Positions 9,522 to 19,532 of a stretch of DNA of 25,299 bases are shown in pieces. The translations under genes were made by a program, and so were the position numbers. Source of the stretch: Paenarthrobacter nitroguajacolicus JCM 14115. GTDB taxonomy: Bacteria; Actinomycetota; Actinomycetes; Actinomycetales; Micrococcaceae. Below the pieces are notes generated by a model. That model was not told where the DNA came from and made no database searches. It was given only the letters and a program-made list of their open reading frames with translations. The stretch is taken from assembly GCA_001313365.1 (NCBI GenBank), contig BBFS01000069.1, positions 1 through 25,299 of the forward strand, in the 5' to 3' direction. Position 1 is the first letter of the stretch. Each line of letters starts with the position of its first letter.

Positions 9522-9624
9522 GCGGAGCTATCCACATAGGCACCCATCCGGGTCCTGCCCGGCACCGAACTCCCGATAGAATCAAGACGCCGATAATCAA
9601 GCAGCAACAGATGAGGGAGGGCCC

Positions 9625-10253
9625 GTGCGCACATCGCAGTCCCGGGTGCCCTTTCATGCGTTGCGGTCGGGCGCCATCTCGATTGTGGTGGTTCTCCTCG
9701 CTGCAGTGGCCCACCTCGTGGGTGGCGGAGAACTTCCCAGCGCACCGGTCCTGCTGGCGCTCGTTGCGCTGACAACCTTGGCTGCCACGCTCGCTACCCG
9801 CTTCAAGTTGAACTTTTTCACCATGGCGGGACTCTTGGGCGCCGGACAGTTGGCACTTCACGAAGCCTTCACGGCCTTGAGCCCGATAGCTGTCAGCCAG
9901 CAGCAAACAAACCACCACCTCGGTGGCGAAGCCTTCAGCACCGGGCTGGACATTTCGGCGACACACACCCATGAGCTCGGCACAGCCTTCGGCGCCATGA
10001 TGTTTGTGGGCCACGTCCTGGCCACCATTGTGTCCGCCGTCATCCTGGCAAAGGGCGAAGATGCCTTGTGGCAGCTCGCGCCTGGCTGCGTCCGCTGCTC
10101 GCCCTGCCCACGTTGGTGTTCAGGCCCGACGCCGGGGGGCCTCGCCCGTCGCAGTAGGCGCACCCGACGTCTTCATCCCCCCCCGCCCCCCCTGGCGGAA
10201 CCTTAGGCAAGACAGCCGCCGCGGCCCCCCCCGCCGTCGTCGTACTTACCTAG
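9625..10253 (+). CDS. Multi-pass membrane protein with His-rich loop, upstream of ycnI-like gene, frame-broken
   Basis: A GTG start follows GAGGGAGGG. Hydrophobic helices are visible at AISIVVVLLAAVAHLVGGG, APVLLALVALTTLAATLA, FTMAGLLGAGQLALHEAF and AFGAMMFVGHVLATIVSAVI, and then a short cytoplasmic tail. Between helices 3 and 4 lies a loop with QQQTNHHLGG and SATHTHELG, so His residues cluster on one face, which would suit metal binding. The tail is legible only after correcting an indel near 10080, the G6 run near 10135 and C runs near 10178, 10188 and 10226. It then reads LLALPTLVFRPDAG to VVVLT and the TAG at 10251-10253. I do not recognise a named family. Its position just before a YcnI-type protein suggests a role with copper. 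Confidence 0.65.
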
Positions 10254-10377
10254 TTCCGCCCGGCACCTGCGCGACAAATTGCGCGCCGCATCAGCAAGCC
10301 TTTTGCATGGTGACGGGCTCCATACCCGTACCCCCCCGCGCCGAATATAGCCGGCGCCCCCCCGAAAGGCAATTCCC

Positions 10378-11123
10378 ATGAAAACCTCGACTCGCCGCAC
10401 CCTTTCCGCAACCGCCGTCGCCGGTGGAACCGCTGTCCTGATGATGGCCGGCCTGGCCGGTGCATCCGCGCACGTTTCGGCCGATCCGAACAAGACCGCG
10501 GCCAATTCGTACGCGCTGGTGACCTTCGGAATCCCTCACGGTTGCGACACCTTCGGCACCACCAAAGTTGCCATTTCACTCCCCCCCGAGGAACTGAACG
10601 ACGCCCAGCCCACGGTCAACCCCCCCAACTGGACCGTGGAGAAGGTCACGGAGACCCTCGCGGAGCCCAAGAAGCTGGATGACGGCACCTCCATCACCAA
10701 GCGCACAAGCCAGATCGTGTACACGGCCAAAGCACCCTTGGACCCACACCTGCGGGACGCCCTTGTTTTGTCGGTCAAGCTGCCCGATGCCGCGGGCAAG
10801 ACCCTCTACTTCCCCCCCACGCTGCAGACCTGCGAACAGGGACAGACCGATTGGTCGGAGATTGCCAAGGAGGGTCAGAACGAGCACGATCTCAAGGCCC
10901 CCTGCCCCCGTCGGTCACCATCACTCCGGCCGATGCCGCAGGCGACCATCACGCTGCAACGACGGAATCCACCGAGCCTGCCTCCGCCGTAACGGACGAC
11001 GGCTCGCAGGCGCGCAGCTGGGCCGGCCTGATCGCCGGCATTGCGGGCTTGGGCTTGGGCGGCGCTGCGTTCTTCCGCAGCCGCTCGGCCAAGCCGGCAG
11101 TGGCCAAAGCCGACACGAAGTAG
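10378..11123 (+). CDS. YcnI-type (DUF1775) copper-binding surface protein, frame-broken near the end
   Basis: The N-terminus has a signal peptide MKTSTRRTLSATAVAGG...AGASA, and cleavage would expose His as residue 1 of the mature protein (HVSADPNK). That is the hallmark of the YcnI family, in which the N-terminal His chelates Cu(II). The domain continues with FGIPHGCDTFGTTKVAISLP, PPNWTVEKV, IVYTAKAPLDPHLRDALVLS and TLQTCEQGQTDWSEIA, whose Trp fits the known Trp ligand. The usual Glu of the VPNE turn is replaced by PHGC. Near 10900 the frame slips; the true continuation is PSVTITPADAAGDHHAATTE, a linker, one membrane helix (WAGLIAGIAGLGLGGAAFF) and a basic tail to the TAG at 11123. It is probably a membrane-anchored extracellular copper chaperone. 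It follows the His-loop membrane protein and precedes a lipoprotein gene. Confidence 0.88.
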
Positions 11124-11225
11124 TTGACGTCGATTGGTGCCCGGAAGATCACAATCCGGGCGCAATCCGCGCTTCAAGCCGTGGCTGAATTGACTCGCAT
11201 CATGGCCGGAACAAAGCTGGTGCCC

Positions 11226-11882
11226 ATGTGGACTCAGCGCATCAAAACCGGTCTTGTGACGACGACGGCAGCCGCTGCGCTGTTGCTTCTTGCTGCTTGT
11301 GGGCCAAGCCCCCCCAGCCCGTCCGGGACCAGCAGCGCCCCGCCAACCTCCTCGACGCCGTCGGCCTCGGTCCCGGCGACGTCCAGCTCTCCTTCTGCAA
11401 CAGCCACGACGACGCCCTCACCCTCAGCGTCAGCAACATCCGCAGCACCCGCAGCACCCGAGCTGTGCAAGGCTGCGTCCTTAAGTGCCACAACCGACGC
11501 GACCGGCGGCGGTGCGGCCGGCAGCATCTACGAGAAGTTGATACTGACAAACTCCGGCACAGCCCCCCCCTGTATCTTGGAAGGCTTCGCCGGCGTCTCC
11601 CTGACTGCCGACGCCAATGGTGAGCCAATCGGCGAACCTGCAACCCGCGAAACCACAACTCCGGTGACCAAGATTGAACTGGTTCCGGGAAAGTCGGCGT
11701 GGGCCGAAATCCGCTACACCCAAGCCGGCAACTACGGCGACTGCACCAAGGTGCCCGCCGCCGGTTTCCGGATCTACCCGCCGAACGACACAGCGTCGCT
11801 GTTCATCCCGGAGCCCCCCCACGATGCGTGCAGCAACGCGGGCATTAAGCTCCTGACCATCACGGCGTTCCAGGCAGTCTGA
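11226..11882 (+). CDS. DUF4232 lipoprotein
   Basis: This intact frame of about 218 residues begins MWTQRIKTGLVTTTAAAALL and has the lipobox LLAAC, so the mature chain starts with lipid-modified Cys. A Ser/Thr/Pro/Ala linker of about 60 residues spans to AAPELCKAASL. The rest is a DUF4232-type beta domain: IYEKLILTNSGTAPPCILEG, FAGVSLTADANGEPIG, WAEIRYTQAGNYGDCTKVP and GFRIYPPNDTASLFIP, with four Cys that could pair. The function of DUF4232 is not established. It is found on actinobacterial surface lipoproteins. An in-frame ATG at 11202 and a TTG at 11124 also exist, but 11226 gives the best signal peptide. Runs near 11563 and 11815 keep the frame and probably add a Pro (TAPP, EPPH). Confidence 0.85.
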   Translation: MWTQRIKTGLVTTTAAAALLLLAACGPSPPSPSGTSSAPPTSSTPSASVPATSSSPSATATTTPSPSASATSAAPAAPELCKAASLSATTDATGGGAAGSIYEKLILTNSGTAPPCILEGFAGVSLTADANGEPIGEPATRETTTPVTKIELVPGKSAWAEIRYTQAGNYGDCTKVPAAGFRIYPPNDTASLFIPEPPHDACSNAGIKLLTITAFQAV

Positions 11883-11889
11883 CCGTCTT

Positions 11890-11924
11890 CCCACGGCTCC
11901 GGCTTATTCTGTCGGAGTCGTGGG
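11890..11924 (+). terminator. Hairpin after the DUF4232 gene
   Basis: CCCACGGCTCCG (11890-11901) pairs with CGGAGTCGTGGG (11913-11924), with one G-T pair and an 11-base loop. There is no T tract, and the lhr start lies 14 bases further on, so it could be a terminator or a leader hairpin of lhr. Confidence 0.45.
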
Positions 11925-11937
11925 GCATGATGGAGGA

Positions 11938-14900
11938 ATGCAGGAGCCGCAGGCGTCGGATGGCGCCATCAGCCGATTCAGCCAGGCAACCAGGGAATGG
12001 TTCCTAGGCGCTTTTTCCGAGCCGACACCCGCGCAGGATGGGGGCGTGGAACGCGATCTCCTCGGGCTCTCATGCCTTGGTCGTCGCTCCTACTGGCTCC
12101 GGCAAGACACTCGCTGCTTTTCTCTGGGCCTCGATCGCCTGCATTCCAAGCCCAGCGACACATTGCCGGGACTGGAGACCGTCCCGGTCAATGGCAAGGG
12201 CCGGGCAAAGCGGCCCAAGACCAAGACGCGCGTCCTCTACATCTCGCCGCTGAAGGCACTGGGTGTGGATGTGGAGCGAAACCTCCGCGCACCCCTGATT
12301 GGAATTACCCAAACCGCCAAGCGTTTAGGGCTTCCGGCACCGCTGGTAACAGTCGGCGTGCGTTCAGGAGATACGACGGCGGCCGATCGCCGCACGCTGT
12401 TGACCAACCCGCCGGATATCCTCATCACCACCCCGGAATCACTGTTCCTCATGCTGACGTCCCGTGCCCGGGAGACGCTGAGCGAAGTGGACACCATCAT
12501 CATCGATGAAGTGCATGCCGTAGCAGGCACCAAGCGCGGCGCGCACCTGGCCGTTTCCCTGGAGCGCCTCGACGCCCTGCTTCCGAAGCCTGCCCAGCGC
12601 ATCGGCCTCTCCGCCACAGTCCAGCCCCCCCGAGAGTTGGTGGCCCAGTTCCTGGCAGGGCAAGCTCCGGTGGAAATTGTCGCTCCGCCATCCAAGAAGA
12701 ACTGGAACCTCACGGTCACAGTCCCCGTTGAGGACATGTCGGATCTTCAGGGCGCTGCGGGAGCATTCGACTCCGGGCCGGCATCGGGCCTGCAACCCCA
12801 GGCTTCCATCTGGCCGCATGTGGAGGAGCAGATCGTGGATCTGGTCCTGTCCAAGCAGTCCACCATTGTCTTTGCCAATTCCCGTCGCCTGGCGGAACGT
12901 CTCACAGCCCGGCTCAACGAGATCTACGCTGAACGCCAGTTGATGGCGGTGGGCGGTAATGAGTGGGCGGCTCCCGGGGGGCCACCGAAACCAGCCCCGG
13001 AATCCCGGCCTCCACGGCCACTCCTGCGCACATGATGGCGCAGGCTGGAAGCACTACCGGCGCCGATCCTGTGCTGGCCCGCGCGCACCATGGTTCGGTT
13101 TCCAAGGACCAGCGGGCCATGATCGAGGACGATCTCAAGTCCGGCAGGCTCCGCTGCGTTGTGGCAACCTCGTCTCTGGAGCTCGGCATCGATATGGGTG
13201 CCGTGGACCTGGTGGTCCAAGTGGAGTCACCTCCGTCGGTGGCCAGTGGGTTGCAGCGCGTTGGCCGTGCCGGGCACCAGGTCGGCGAGATCTCCGAAGG
13301 CGTGCTCTTCCCCCCCAAGCACCGCGCGGATCTCCTGCACACCAGCGTCACCGTTGAACGCATGCTCAGTGGCAGATTGAACGCCTGAGCATTCCCGCCA
13401 ACCCGCTCGATATCCTGGCCCAGCAAACAGTGGCGGCTACCGCCTTGGGCAGCATCGACGTTGAGGACTGGTTCAGCACCGTCCGTCGCTCAGCGCCGTT
13501 CGCGAGCCTGCCACGCTCGGCTTTCGAAGCCACCCTGGACCTCCTGGCCGGAAGGTATCCTTCAGACGAATTTGCAGAACTACGGCCCCGCATCGTCTGG
13601 GACCGGCACGCCGGGACCATTGAGGGCAGGCCCGGTGCCCAGCGCCTTGCTGTCACGTCAGGCGGCACCATTCCGGACCGCGGACTATTCGGTGTTTACA
13701 TCATCGGTACGGAAGTAGAGGCTCAGCTTCCCCCCAGCAGCGGGGGGGACGGGAGTGAACCGACCGCCTCGGCCCGTGCAGCCAAGGGAGGACGCCGTTG
13801 GTGAGCTCGACGAAGAAATGGTCTACGAATCCCGGGTGGGAGACGTCTTCGCACTCGGAGCCACCAGTTGGAAGATCGAGGACATCACCCACGATCGAGT
13901 GCTGGTCTCCCCCCCTGCCTTTGGGCAACCCGGCAAGCTTCCCTTTTGGAAGGGCGACTCCCTCGGCAGGCCCGTAGATCTGGGCCGCGCGCTGGGTGCT
14001 TTCATTCGGGAACTCTCGGCAGCAGACGAAGCCCCCCCGGCCATGGAACGTTGCCAGGCCAGCGGATTGGATGCCTTCGCCGCAAACAACCTGATCCAGT
14101 ACCTGAGGGAGCAAAAGGAAGCCACAGAGATTGTCCCAAGCGACCGAACTCTGGTGGTTGAACGCTTCCACGACGAACTCGGCGATTGGCGGGTAGTCCT
14201 CCACAGCCCATTCGGCATGCCCGTTCACGCCCCCCCATGGCACTTGCAGTGGGCCAACGCCTGCAGCAGCGCTATGGCTTGGACGGATCCGCCATGGCAG
14301 CCGATGACGGCATCGTGCTGCGCGTGCCCATGATGGAAGACGAGCCACCCGGCGCCGAACTCTTCCTCTTCGACCCGGAGGAACTCGAACAAATTGTCAC
14401 CGCGGAAGTAGGCGGCAGCGCCCTGTTCGCATCCCGGTTCCGCGAATGCGCAGCCCGCGCACTGCTCCTCCCCCCCGGCAGAACCCGGCCAAGCGCCAGC
14501 GCTGTGGCAGCAACGCCAGCGCTCAGCCAGTTGCTGGATGTCGCCCGGAAGTACCCTTCGTTCCCCCATCGTGCTCGAAACAGTCCGGGAATGCTTGCAG
14601 GATGTTTACGATCTACCCGCACTGAAAGACATCGCAGCGTCCGTGGAGCGCAGGGAACTGAGAATCGTGGAGACCACCACGCAGCAGCCCTCCCCTTTCG
14701 CGAAGTCCTTGCTGTTCGGTTACGTTGCCCAGTTCCTCTACGAGGGCGACTCCCCCCCTTGGCGGAACGTCGGGCTGCGGCCCTCGCCCTCGACTCCACG
14801 CTCCTCAACGAACTCCTGGGCCGCGTGGAACTGCGCGAACTCCTGGACGCCGCCGTCATCGATTCAACAGAGTTGGAACTGCAGCGCCTTGCCCCGGACC

Positions 14901-16902
14901 GACGTTCGTGGCATGGAAGGCGTCGCGGATCTGCTGAGGCTGCTCGGTCCGCTCAGCGTTGAAGAAGTGGCCCAGCGGCTCCAAGGAGTGGAACAGGCCG
15001 AGGTTGAAGGCGCGGACCACTTCGACGAAGCCCAAGCGGCTGCGCCACATGGCAGCGTCGCGGACGCCGGCTCCCACCTCGCGGCATTGCAGAAAGCCAA
15101 CCGCGCGCTCAAGGTAACCATCGGCGGCGTCGAGCGCTTCGCGGCAATTGAGGACGCGGCACGGCTCCGGGACGCCATCGGTGTTCCGCTGCCCATGGGC
15201 GTGCCGCTCGCGTTCATTGAACCCGTCCACGATCCCTTGGGCGACCTCGTTTCCCGGTACGCGCGCACCCACGGCCCGTTCACGGCCGCCGAAGCTGCGG
15301 CGAGGCTGGGACTGGGCGTCGCGGTGTCAATACTGCCCTTAAGCGCCTGGCCGGTGATGGTCGGGTGGTGGAAGGCGAATTCCGCCCACACGCCGTTTCA
15401 GAGCAACCGTTGGAGGCAGCCGACTCAGAGCTCATGAGCGTGGACGCCCCACCGTCCAGCGAGTGGTGCGATGCCGAGGTCCTGCGGAAACTGAGGCGTC
15501 GCTCGCTCGCTGCACTGCGGGCCGAAGTGGAGCCCGTGGACACCGCCGCCTACGGCCGGTTCCTGCCGGCATGGCAAAACGTGACCTCGCCGGGTAAGTC
15601 CCGAAGCCAGGCGCTAAGGGGGCTGGACGGGATCATCACGGCCGTGGACCAACTGTCCGGAGTGCCCATCCCGGCATCCGCATGGGAACCTTGGTACTCG
15701 CGAGCAGGGTGGCGGACTACAAACCGGCAATGCTGGACGAACTCATGGCCGCCGGCGAACTCCTTTGGTCCGGCGCAGGCTCCCTGCCCGGAAACGACGG
15801 CTGGATCAGCCTCCATGTAGCCGATTCCGCTGAGCTGACGCTCAACCCGGACCCCGAATTCGAACCCGGTGATGCCCAGCAGCGGCTCTTGGAACATTTC
15901 AGCGCAGGCGGCGGCTACTTCTTCCGGCAACTGACGGATGTGGCCGGTGGCATGGACGCGGTATTGAGCGACGACGCGTGGTGTCTGCCCTCTGGGACCT
16001 CGTCTGGGCCGGCCGTGTAACAGGCGATACTTTCGCTCCCGTGAGGGCCATGATCGCCGGCGGGAAAACCGCCCACCGGCAAGTAGCCAAAGCGCCGAGG
16101 CCCGGGCCCCGCGCATGAGCAGGCTTGGCCGTTCCCATGGGACGGGCCTCTTGGGCTCACCCGGGCTAACGGGGGGTCGCTACGGCTCGGTAACAGGTGG
16201 CATTGCGCCTGCCCCCCGCCGTCGGCAGTGGGCCGCTGGTCAGCGCTTCCCGCCCCCCCGGAACTGGACCCCCCCACTATCCACGCTCGCGGCACGGCTG
16301 AGCTTTTATTGGACCGCTACGGCGTGGTGACGCGTGGTTCGGTCATGGCGGAGAACATCATCGGTGGCTTCGGGCTCATGTATAAAGTGCTGGCCCGGTT
16401 GGAGGAAGCCGGCCGTTGCCGCCGCGGCTACTTCATCGAGCATTTGGGGGGGCCGCCCAGTTCGCCGTCCCTGCCACGGTTGACCGGTTAAGGTCGTTCA
16501 CGGAGGACGCCCGCATCTCCAAAGCCGACCCCACCGCGCTCGCACTTGCCGCGACAGACCCCGCCAACCCCTACGGCGCGGCCCTTCCTTGGCCTGCGCT
16601 CTCTGTCGACGCCGGTTCCGGCACCGCCGGGACGCAAGGCCGGAGCGCTGGTGGTGATGGTCGACGGCGCGTTGGTCCTTTACGTGGAACGCGGCGGCAA
16701 GACGCTGCTCACCTTTAGCCAGGACGACGCCGTGCTGACAGTTGCGGCCCAGGCGCTGGTGGATGTGGTGCGCCGCGGGGCCGTGGACAAACTCTTCATG
16801 GAGAAAGTCAACGGCCACGATCTCCTGGAAACCCCGATCGCCGTCGCCCTCGCGGCCGCCGGCGCATACTCCACTCCGAAAGGACTCCGTATCCGTGCCT
16901 GA
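11938..16902 (+). CDS. lhr: Lhr-type large ATP-dependent DNA helicase, frame-broken in many places
   Basis: All frames join into one chain of about 1650 residues, the normal size for actinobacterial Lhr. It starts MQEPQASDGAISRFSQATRE after GGAGG. SF2 motifs in order are Walker A VVAPTGSGKTLAAFLW (about 12080-12120, in an alternate frame), TTPESLFLML, Walker B IIIDEVHAVAGTKRGAHL, motif III GLSATVQPP, STIVFANSRR (Ia/IV), motif V TSSLELGIDMG and motif VI LQRVGRAGHQVGE (13245-13290). The winged-helix and Lhr-core parts follow (WFSTVRRSAPFASLPR; MVYESRVGDVFALG), then the long C-terminal domain ending AAGAYSTPKGLRIRA. Frame changes lie near 12045, 12125, 12975, 13390, 13795, 14235, 14480-14560, 14755, 14895, 15335, 15685, 16005, 16110-16260, 16450 and 16600. 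The family unwinds RNA:DNA and DNA 3'-5' and is induced by DNA damage in mycobacteria. The stop overlaps the nei2 start by 8 bases, so the two are coupled. Confidence 0.93.
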
Positions 16903-17727
16903 AGGTGATTCCATTTGGCGGGCCGCGTCACGGCTGCACGAGGCATTGGCCGGGAAGACCCTCAAGGCCTCCGACTTCCGCGTGCCACGATTTGCCACCC
17001 TGAACCTGGCGGGCTGGACCATGGCCGAGGTTGTTCCCAGGGGAAAGCACCTGCTCATGCGCCTGACGGGCCCTGCTGACGAGGAACCCGGCGCCAGCAG
17101 GAAACCCCCCGTGCCCTCACCATCCATTCCCATCTCAAAATGGAAGGGAACTGGATGACCTACCCACCGGGTGGTCGCTGGACCAAACCCGGCCACACTG
17201 CCCGGTGCGTGCTCCGCACGGACTCCGTGGATGCCGTCGGGTTCTCGCTGGGCATCCTGGAAGTGGTGCCCACAGCTGAGGAAGACAAGATCGTCGGACA
17301 CCTCGGGCCGGACCTGCTCGGCCCCGACTGGGACGAGGAAGAAGCGCTGCGCAGGCTTCGCGCCGAACCGGACGTCACCGTGGGATTCGCGTTGCTGGAC
17401 CAGCGGAAGCTTGCGGGCATTGGCAATATCTACAGATGCGAAGCATGCTTCCTGTCCGGCATTCACCCTGCCCTGCCCATAGGAGACGTCCCTGACCTTG
17501 CCAAGACAGTCAATGACGCCAAACGGCTCCTCGGCGAAAACCTGGGTCCCGGGCGGAGGACCACCCTGGGGCCGCGCGCCATGCGTCCCGGGTACTGGGT
17601 GTACGGCCGGGAGCGCCAACCATGCCGGCGCTGCGGCACTGCTGTACGCCGCGGCCTCCTTGCCGGACCGGACGGCACGGAAGAACGGGACATCTACTTC
17701 TGTCCGCGCTGCCAGCCGGCTCCATAG
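16895..17727 (+). CDS. nei2: Endonuclease VIII-like DNA glycosylase (Nei2 type), frame-broken
   Basis: The GTG at 16895 gives MPEGDSIWRAASRLHEAL. After Met removal the Pro2-Glu3 pair is the catalytic dyad of the Fpg/Nei family. PRGKHLLMRL follows (the conserved Lys loop). The frame slips at the C6 run near 17104, where the true sequence reads ASRNPRALTIHSHLKMEGNW. The second frame carries GILEVVPTAEEDKIVGHLGP, the helix-two-turn-helix region with LLDQRKLAGIGNIYRCEACF, and the C-terminal zinc finger CRRCG...FCPRCQ. ACFLSGIHP instead of the Fpg ALF motif favours Nei. It removes oxidised pyrimidines and nicks the AP site. It overlaps the end of lhr by 8 bases; the same order is known in Mycobacterium tuberculosis (lhr Rv3296, nei Rv3297). 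A terminator follows. Confidence 0.92.
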
Positions 17728-17750
17728 TCCAGCATGAAGCTCAACAAGGG

Positions 17751-17788
17751 GGCCGGACCTGGCCACTTAAGGCCAGCCAGGTCCGGCC
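17751..17788. terminator. Strong bidirectional hairpin terminator
   Basis: GGCCGGACCTGGC (17751-17763) pairs perfectly with GCCAGGTCCGGCC (17776-17788) around a 12-base loop. It stands between the stop of nei2 and the stop of the minus-strand GH16 gene. Confidence 0.8.
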
Positions 17789-17911
17789 AACAACCGCCGC
17801 GACGGCTGCGCGCAACTGCCAGCCCGGCCCGCTACTCCAGGAAGCTCCCCCCCAGCCGCCCCAGCAATAGCCGCCGGACACCGCAAGCTGCGCGCCGCCG
17901 TCGGACGTTTT
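17789..17911. other. Convergent spacer without a recognised gene
   Basis: This is GC-rich sequence with a C7 run near 17848 between the terminator and the GH16 stop. Open frames here have no family signs and are read as chance. Confidence 0.4.
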
Positions 17912-19189
17912 CTACGCCATCCGCCACCACTTTTGGTTGGTGGAACCGGCGCAATCCCACAGCTGCAACCGAGCACCGTTGGATGAATTCCAGTCAGTCA
18001 CGTCCACGCATTTGTCCGCCTGCGGGTTCACCAGATCCCCGGCATTGTTCAGGACGAATTGCTGCGCCGGACTGCCGTTGCAACTGGTGAGTTGGACTCG
18101 TGCACCGTTGGCCGTTGATCCCCACGCCACGTCCATGCACTTTCCCAGTGACCGAATGGTGCCGTTATCAGCAAACGTCCACTGCTCCGACGCTGCCGTA
18201 TCGCAGTCCCACAATTGCAAGGTGACCCCCGTCAGACGCCTGCCGACCGGCCACATCAATGCATTTTCCGGCATAGCCCTGAATACGCGTGCCGGCCGCA
18301 GAGGAAGGCGCCGCCGGAACGGAAGCAAGCTCATACACTCGGACGTAATCAATCAGCAGCGACTGCGGAAACGCCGTGTCTGAAGCTGGCGCTCCGGGCC
18401 AGTAACCGCCCACGGCGAGGTTCAGGAGCAGGAAGAAGTCGTGGTCGAAAACCCACGGGCCGGCAGTTGCTGCCTTGGTCTTTCGTGAGAAGGCCGTTCC
18501 GTCGATGTACCAGGTGATGGACTCGGGCCCCCAGTCCACCGTGAACGTGTGGAAAGCATCGCCCAGGGATTTACCGTCGGGCAGTGTGTAGCTGGCGTTG
18601 GAGGCGTTGGCCCCGGAGTAGCCGGGGGGGCGTGAATGCTCCCCCAAACCGTTCCGGGTTCCTTGCCAACGTTTTCCATGATGTCGAGCTCGCCGCTGGT
18701 GGGCCAACCGTCGGTGAAGACGTTGTCGCCGAGCATCCAGAAGGCGGGCCACATGCCTTGCCCCCTTGGGCAGTTTGAGCCGGGCTTCGAACCGACCTTG
18801 TGTTCGGCTGAACTTGCCGGCGGTCAGGAGGCGCGCGGACGTGTACTGGCACGGCCCGTAGTGACACTCATATCCCGCAGGATTCTCCCTCCGGGCGGTG
18901 ATGGCCATGTTTCCCTGCCCATCCGCTGCAGCATTATTTGTGCTGTTGGTGTAGTACTGCAGTTCGCCGTTGCCCCAGCCGGATCCTCCGGTGTCGTGAG
19001 TCCATTTTCCGGGGGTCCGGTGCCGTGCCGGCGGGGGGGCCGTTGAATTCGTCGCTCCACACCAGTTCTCCAGGTGCGGGGCATACCAGCGGCAGCCAGC
19101 GCGGACGGTTCCGGGGGGGCTATGAGGGTAGCTGCGATGGTCAGGCCGGCGACGAGCATCGTCAGGGGGGGCATGAGTCTTCGCTTCAT
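17912..19189 (-). CDS. Secreted GH16 beta-glucanase with C-terminal ricin-type CBM13 domain, frame-broken
   Basis: About 425 residues are rebuilt from five frame segments. The signal peptide MKRRLMPPLTMLVAGLTIAA...ALAAA starts at 19189. The GH16 domain (about 19090-18330) reads WGNGELQYYTNSTNNA, ARLLTAGKFSRTQGRFEARL, MWPAFWMLGDN and then SGELDIMENVG, where the two Glu of E-x-D-x-x-E are nucleophile and acid/base (about 18680-18700). HTFTVDWGPESITWYIDG and FDHDFFLLLNLAVGGYWPG follow. A linker (VPAAPSSAAG) leads to a ricin B-type lectin domain (18310-17912) with three QxW-like repeats: LQLWDC...EQWTF, QLTSC...QQFVL, LQLWDC...QKWWRM. Breaks lie near 19090, 19040, 18770, 18620 and 18230. It probably cleaves beta-1,3 or mixed beta-1,3-1,4 glucan outside the cell. 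It is divergent from the GT2 synthase. Confidence 0.9.
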
Positions 19190-19532
19190 GGTGCCACTCT
19201 GAAGGCGTCTACCCGTGGCACGCAAGCTTTTTCGAGGCGACACGCAAAACGTCACAGCAACGAAATAATCAACGCAGGTTTACTTTTCAATGCCGTAACG
19301 AGGATGAAATATCGGCGGGAGAAAGTGGAAGCAGGAACCAACTGATTTGCAGATTTCCTTCAAATCCGTTGGGAAAAGGACATTCCGTTCGCAGCCGAAT
19401 TCCTTCCCTTGAGCATCGAAGATGCAGCTCCAGGCGCGTCAGTCGTGTCCTCCCAAACTTCGCTCTGAGGAGCGTTTGGACATACTGGCGTGCCTTGGCC
19501 TTTTCCCCCCCAGCAGTTACCGGAGGCTAAAG
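19190..19532. promoter_or_regulatory. 343-base divergent control region of the polysaccharide locus
   Basis: This stretch is lower in GC than its flanks and lies between the start of the GH16 gene and the GT2 start, so it must hold both promoters. Candidates seen are AT-rich boxes near 19260-19320 and a broken inverted repeat around 19350-19375 (AGATTTCCTTCAAATC and nearby). No operator of a known family can be assigned. GGAGG at about 19521-19525 is a strong ribosome site for the GT2 ATG at 19533. No gene is supported. Confidence 0.45.

Noticed and set aside
9528..9536. DnaA-box-like CTATCCACA
   Set aside because: It is a single site with one mismatch and no cluster or origin genes nearby.
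11124..11225. Longer N-terminus of the DUF4232 lipoprotein from TTG at 11124
   Set aside because: It would place about 34 polar residues before the signal peptide and overlap the end of the ycnI-like gene. The ATG at 11226 gives a normal lipoprotein signal.
16498..17766. 422-residue minus-strand open frame
   Set aside because: It is antisense to the end of lhr and to nei2, which both have clear family motifs. It has no recognisable domain and reflects high GC codon bias.
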